The notes beneath the pieces are model-generated. The model was given only the letters and a program-made list of their open reading frames with translations. It was not told the DNA's origin and searched no databases. Source: Bradyrhizobium canariense (lineage in GTDB: Bacteria; Pseudomonadota; Alphaproteobacteria; Rhizobiales; Xanthobacteraceae). Taken from it: 64,000 bases of DNA. Positions 61,358-64,000 of this stretch are shown here, piece by piece. The stretch is taken from positions 4,491,001 to 4,555,000 of the forward strand of contig NZ_LT629750.1 of assembly GCF_900105125.1 (NCBI RefSeq), in the 5' to 3' direction. A program made the position numbers and the translations under genes. Every line of letters starts with the position of its first letter. The first letter of the stretch is position 1.

Positions 61358-62152
61358 ATGCACACAGTTCTGATAACCGGGACGTCCAGCGGCATCGGTG
61401 AGGCTGCTGCCAAGGCACTCCTCGCCGATGGCTGGAACGTCGTCGCAACCGCGCGCGATCCGGCAACGGTGTTGCGCGGGGTCGAAAATCCTCGCCTCCT
61501 GAGAGTTCGTCTCGACCTGACCGACACCCAGTCCATTGCGACGGCCTTTGAAGCTGCGTCGAGCCAGTTCTCCGCGATCGACCTTGTCGTCAACAACGCC
61601 GGGATCGGTCTAGGCGGCCCTTTGGAAGCTGTGAGCCTTGACCAGTTGCGCGAGCATCTTGAGGTCAACGTGGTCGGAGTCGCGGCCGTATGTCAGGCGG
61701 CAGCGGCGCATATGCGATCCCACGGCAAGGGGTTAATCATCAACGTCACTTCGCTTGCCGGCCGCGCTGGCATTCCGTTCCTTGCGCCCTATTGCGCCGC
61801 AAAGTTCGCGGTCGAAGGCTTGACCGAAGCCCTTTACTACGAACTTCGCCCATTCAGCATCCGCGTGAAGTTGATCGAACCTGGTGGGGCTCGCACCAAA
61901 TTCTCTCATCTTTGGGCGAGCCACCCTGCCTATTCTTCCGCTGCGGACGATGTACGGCAGACGATGATTACCGGAGCTGAAAAGGCAGCACCTCCCGAAC
62001 GCGTCGCCGAAGTGATCCTGGCTGCTACCAAGGACAACAGCGACCGCCTGCGCTACGCCGCTACAGATGCAGTGCCGGCCTTGCGCATGCTTCGACTTTT
62101 GCCGGATTGGGCCTGGCGCAAGGTGCTGTCGAAGGGTTTTGGCCTCAAGTAG
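61358..62152 (+). CDS. SDR-family oxidoreductase
   Basis: 264 residues. ITGTSSGIGEAAAKALLADGW at the N-terminus, ATARDP after beta-2, LVVNNAGIGLGGPLE, NVTSLAGRAGIPFLAPYCAAKFA with Ser, Tyr and Lys, and RVKLIEPGGARTKF. The layout matches the retinol-dehydrogenase-like SDR subgroup. It ends 23 bp before the target duplication of the IS5-type element. Target of the AraC regulator by position (inference). Confidence 0.92.
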   Translation: MHTVLITGTSSGIGEAAAKALLADGWNVVATARDPATVLRGVENPRLLRVRLDLTDTQSIATAFEAASSQFSAIDLVVNNAGIGLGGPLEAVSLDQLREHLEVNVVGVAAVCQAAAAHMRSHGKGLIINVTSLAGRAGIPFLAPYCAAKFAVEGLTEALYYELRPFSIRVKLIEPGGARTKFSHLWASHPAYSSAADDVRQTMITGAEKAAPPERVAEVILAATKDNSDRLRYAATDAVPALRMLRLLPDWAWRKVLSKGFGLK

Positions 62153-62175
62153 GAGCCGTTGCGCGCGGCTACGCT

Positions 62176-62490
62176 TTAGCAGGCCGTTGAAGAAGTCTTT
62201 GAACGACGTGCGATGAACGGGATGTCGTCGCCATTGAGGAGGCAGATTTCACCTTCGAGTGAGCCGTCATCCCGCAGTTCGGCCCAACCGTCACCATTGG
62301 CAGGCTCCATTTCGTCGTTTCCCTGCCAGCCGAACTGGACGGCATCGCCGTCACAGGGTCCATGAATGGAGCCCGTGAGGCAATCGAAGGCGAACTCGCC
62401 GCCGTCCTCATCGAACAGGATGTAGGCGCCGGCCACGGCCATGTCGTAGCCTGGTGTCTCGACGACCCGCCATCTGCCCCGGATGCTCAT
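62176..62490 (-). CDS. Small passenger protein of the IS element
   Basis: 104 residues starting at an ATG that overlaps the transposase stop by 4 bp. A compact acidic protein: RGRWRVVETPGYDMAVAGAY, GGEFAFDCLTGSIHG, VQFGWQGNDEMEPANGDGW and AELRDDGSLEGEICL. The last codons run through the left inverted repeat and the TAA lies in the duplicated target TTAG. Such acidic passengers are seen with some IS5-like transposases; function unknown. Confidence 0.7.
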   Translation of the reverse strand: MSIRGRWRVVETPGYDMAVAGAYILFDEDGGEFAFDCLTGSIHGPCDGDAVQFGWQGNDEMEPANGDGWAELRDDGSLEGEICLLNGDDIPFIARRSKTSSTAC

Positions 62491-63666
62491 GCCGGTGCCG
62501 CCAGAAGCTTGGGCAGCCGGATCAGATTATAGGCCGCAAGCGCCAGGACGAAGACGGCATCCACCCGGTCGCGGCCTCGTAGCTTGACCTTGGCCAGACC
62601 AGCGGAACTCTTGATCCAGCCGAAGACTTCTTCGATGCGTTTGCGGCAACGCTGGCTGATGTCATAGCCGCTGTGACGTGTGGTACGCGCGTCGATCGCC
62701 GTCTTGCGCCGCTTGCCGGTCTTACTCAGATGTCCGTCGATCGCGATATGCGGCGTAACCGATCTATATCTCAGGTCGTGCACGAACGGCGTGACGTCAT
62801 AGGCCTTATCCGCCCCCACCGTGATCCGCTTGGCGCCACCGCGCTTGTCGATCATGGCAAGCGCAATCTCCCGTTCGGCGGTGCCTGTCGCTTGGCTCAC
62901 TTCACCCAAAACCGCTAAACCATTGCGGTTCTCCATCAGCGCATGGCCCATATAGCTCAGCTTGGCCGGCTGGCCGTCTCCCTTCTTGTAAAGCCGCGCT
63001 TCAGGATCGGTCGTGCTCGCATGGGTCTCGTTGGATCGCTTTTCCTTGTGGAAGCTACGCTCGGCATTGCGTCCCGGACCGTCCTGATCTTTGTCGCTGC
63101 CATCCTTCCGTCGGAAGCTCTTGATCGAAGCCCAAGCTTCAATCAGAGTACCGTCCACCGAGAAGTGATCGCTCGATAGCAGACGCTTGACCTTCGGCTG
63201 CGCCAAAAGCGCGCTCAGGAACTTGGCCGCAATCTCGCCCTCAAGCAGCCGATCGCGGTTCTTCGAGAAGGTCGAATGGTCCCAGACCGCATCGTCCACC
63301 CCAAGCCCAACGAACCAGCGGAACAGAAGATCGAACTCCATCCGCTCCATCAGGTGCCGTTCCGAGCGAACCCCATAGAACGCCTGCAGGAGCATCGCCC
63401 GAAGCAACTTCTCCGGTGCAATCGAGGGGCGGCCGAAGTCCGTGTAGAGCTTGCCGAACTCCCCAGAAAGATCGCCCAGCGCCGCATTCGCCAAGTCCCT
63501 AATCACCCGGAGCGGGTGGTCGGCGCGAACCCGAGCCTCCAGGTCCACATAACTGAAAAGCGAGCCAGACCCTTCGTCACTTCCCCGCATCGCGTCACCT
63601 CAGCAAAATCCTGTCCTAGGGAATCACGATCCAAAACGCTTCGCCAGAGACTTCTTCAACAGCCTG
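62180..63666 (-). mobile_element. IS5-type insertion sequence, about 1,487 bp
   Basis: Inverted ends CAGGC-C/T-GTTGAAGAAGTCT-T/C-TG match at 20 of 22 positions (62180-62201 and complement of 63645-63666). Direct 4-bp copies of TTAG flank them (62176-62179 and 63667-63670), agreeing with the YTAR target preference of IS5. The element carries the transposase and the small passenger gene. Both ends and both open frames look intact, so it is recent. Confidence 0.88.
62487..63590 (-). CDS. IS5-family DDE transposase
   Basis: 367 residues. An N-terminal DUF772-like domain (RADHPLRVIRDLANAALGDL; RPSIAPEKLLRAMLLQAFYG; ERMEFDLLFRWFVGLGVDD) precedes the catalytic domain with Asp in HFSVDGTLIEAW, Asp in TVGADKAYDVTPF and Glu in RIEEVFGWIKSSAG. 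HKEKRSNETHASTTDPEARL is typical of this group. GAGGTGA precedes the ATG. Complete and uninterrupted, thus probably active. Confidence 0.94.
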   Translation of the reverse strand: MRGSDEGSGSLFSYVDLEARVRADHPLRVIRDLANAALGDLSGEFGKLYTDFGRPSIAPEKLLRAMLLQAFYGVRSERHLMERMEFDLLFRWFVGLGVDDAVWDHSTFSKNRDRLLEGEIAAKFLSALLAQPKVKRLLSSDHFSVDGTLIEAWASIKSFRRKDGSDKDQDGPGRNAERSFHKEKRSNETHASTTDPEARLYKKGDGQPAKLSYMGHALMENRNGLAVLGEVSQATGTAEREIALAMIDKRGGAKRITVGADKAYDVTPFVHDLRYRSVTPHIAIDGHLSKTGKRRKTAIDARTTRHSGYDISQRCRKRIEEVFGWIKSSAGLAKVKLRGRDRVDAVFVLALAAYNLIRLPKLLAAPA

Positions 63667-63830
63667 TTAGAGAGTTTATCCAGCACGGCCATGTCCTGCG
63701 CCGACAGCGCGACACGGCAGGCTTCCGCGTTCTCCTCAAGATGCTTCAGCGAGGAGGTGCCGGGGATTGGAATGATGACAGGCGAGCGCTGAAACAGCCA
63801 CGCGAGCGCGATCAGCGCTGGTGTCACATT
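63667..63830 (-). pseudogene. Aldo/keto reductase C-terminal fragment, 3' end split by the IS element
   Basis: The minus strand reads TPALIALAWLFQRSPVIIP then IPGTSSLKHLEENAEA and ALSAQDMAVLDKLS, the C-terminal cofactor-binding part of an aldo/keto reductase. Removing the IS and one TTAG copy continues it as LDKLSKA-stop, so the IS hit the last codons. The N-terminal 250 or so residues are missing; upstream sequence becomes an unrelated plus-strand gene at 63830. Confidence 0.75.
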
Positions 63831-64000
63831 TTCCCTGGCCGCGCGACGAGCTGTATGACATGCCGCATACGACGATGCTGACGAGCATCGTGCAGGGCGG
63901 CACCGCGCTGAACATCGTGCCCGATCGTTGCGTCATGGAATTCGAAGTCCGCGGATTGGGGATAAGCGAGTCCAAATCGGTGACCGACGCGGTCGTCGCC
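63830..64000 (+). CDS. ArgE-like M20 deacetylase, 5'-truncated and running off the window
   Basis: Plus-strand translation of 57 codons: RDELYDMPHTTMLTSIVQGG, TALNIVPDRCVMEFEVRGLG and SESKSVTDAVVA. This is the middle (dimerisation domain) of acetylornithine deacetylase/succinyl-diaminopimelate desuccinylase-type proteins. No start or N-terminal catalytic part precedes it; the sequence to the left is the aldo/keto reductase fragment. It continues beyond the right edge and is probably a pseudogene at its 5' end. Confidence 0.72.

Noticed and set aside
1..64000. CRISPR arrays, rRNA genes, complete tRNA genes, replication origins or prophage structural genes
   Set aside because: No regular spaced repeats, rRNA-like stretches, full cloverleaves or phage proteins were seen.

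Overview
The window looks like an accessory catabolic region of a Bradyrhizobium/Rhodopseudomonas-type alphaproteobacterium. That assignment is an inference from moderately high GC, GntR/LysR/RpiR-controlled catabolic operons, ABC and TctABC importers, fused indolepyruvate:ferredoxin oxidoreductase-type proteins, and rhizobial tRNA remnants. No housekeeping backbone is visible. Almost all genes from 1 to 53.1 kb lie on the minus strand.

Region 1 (1-8.6 kb): a Rieske oxygenase and its VanB-type reductase, a D-2-hydroxyacid dehydrogenase, a protein with three Rid domains, a GntR regulator, a taurine/nitrate-type ABC importer and a partial ornithine cyclodeaminase. A perfect palindrome lies just upstream of the oxygenase. 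A tRNA 3' fragment at 9.2 kb probably marks an island border.

Region 2 (9.7-20.2 kb): an indolepyruvate:ferredoxin oxidoreductase-type protein split by a one-base frameshift, two SDRs and an MFS transporter. Next to these is a tightly overlapping alpha/beta hydrolase, luciferase-like monooxygenase, flavin reductase and small-protein operon, downstream of a LysR gene.

Region 3 (21.1-34.6 kb): a candidate undescribed catabolic system. It encodes a biotin carboxylase, a biotin carrier protein and a carboxyltransferase-like protein that has lost two metal-site residues. With them are an amidohydrolase, a G3E GTPase, an ABC importer, an alpha-oxoamine synthase, a gamma-glutamyltransferase-like enzyme, a MaoC hydratase and a divergent GntR regulator. 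Next door (35.0-36.5 kb) a tandem glycine riboswitch precedes a DadA/glycine-oxidase-like FAD enzyme.

Region 4 (37.4-54.4 kb): a cofactor F420 biosynthesis operon (fused cofG-cofH, npdG-like reductase, cofE, cofD; no cofC in the window) lies downstream of tctCBA, an isoaspartyl dipeptidase and an M20 peptidase. Beside it are a three-subunit molybdenum hydroxylase and a probably F420-dependent luciferase-family oxidoreductase. A divergent RpiR regulator and a near-identical 27-bp motif in two promoter regions suggest one regulon.

Region 5 (54.4-64 kb): a patchwork of an integrase remnant, small proteins, SDRs, a frameshifted VOC gene, an AraC regulator and a DUF308-like membrane protein. An IS5-type element with 4-bp target duplications is inserted at the extreme 3' end of a truncated aldo/keto reductase, which is itself fused to a truncated argE-like gene at the window edge.
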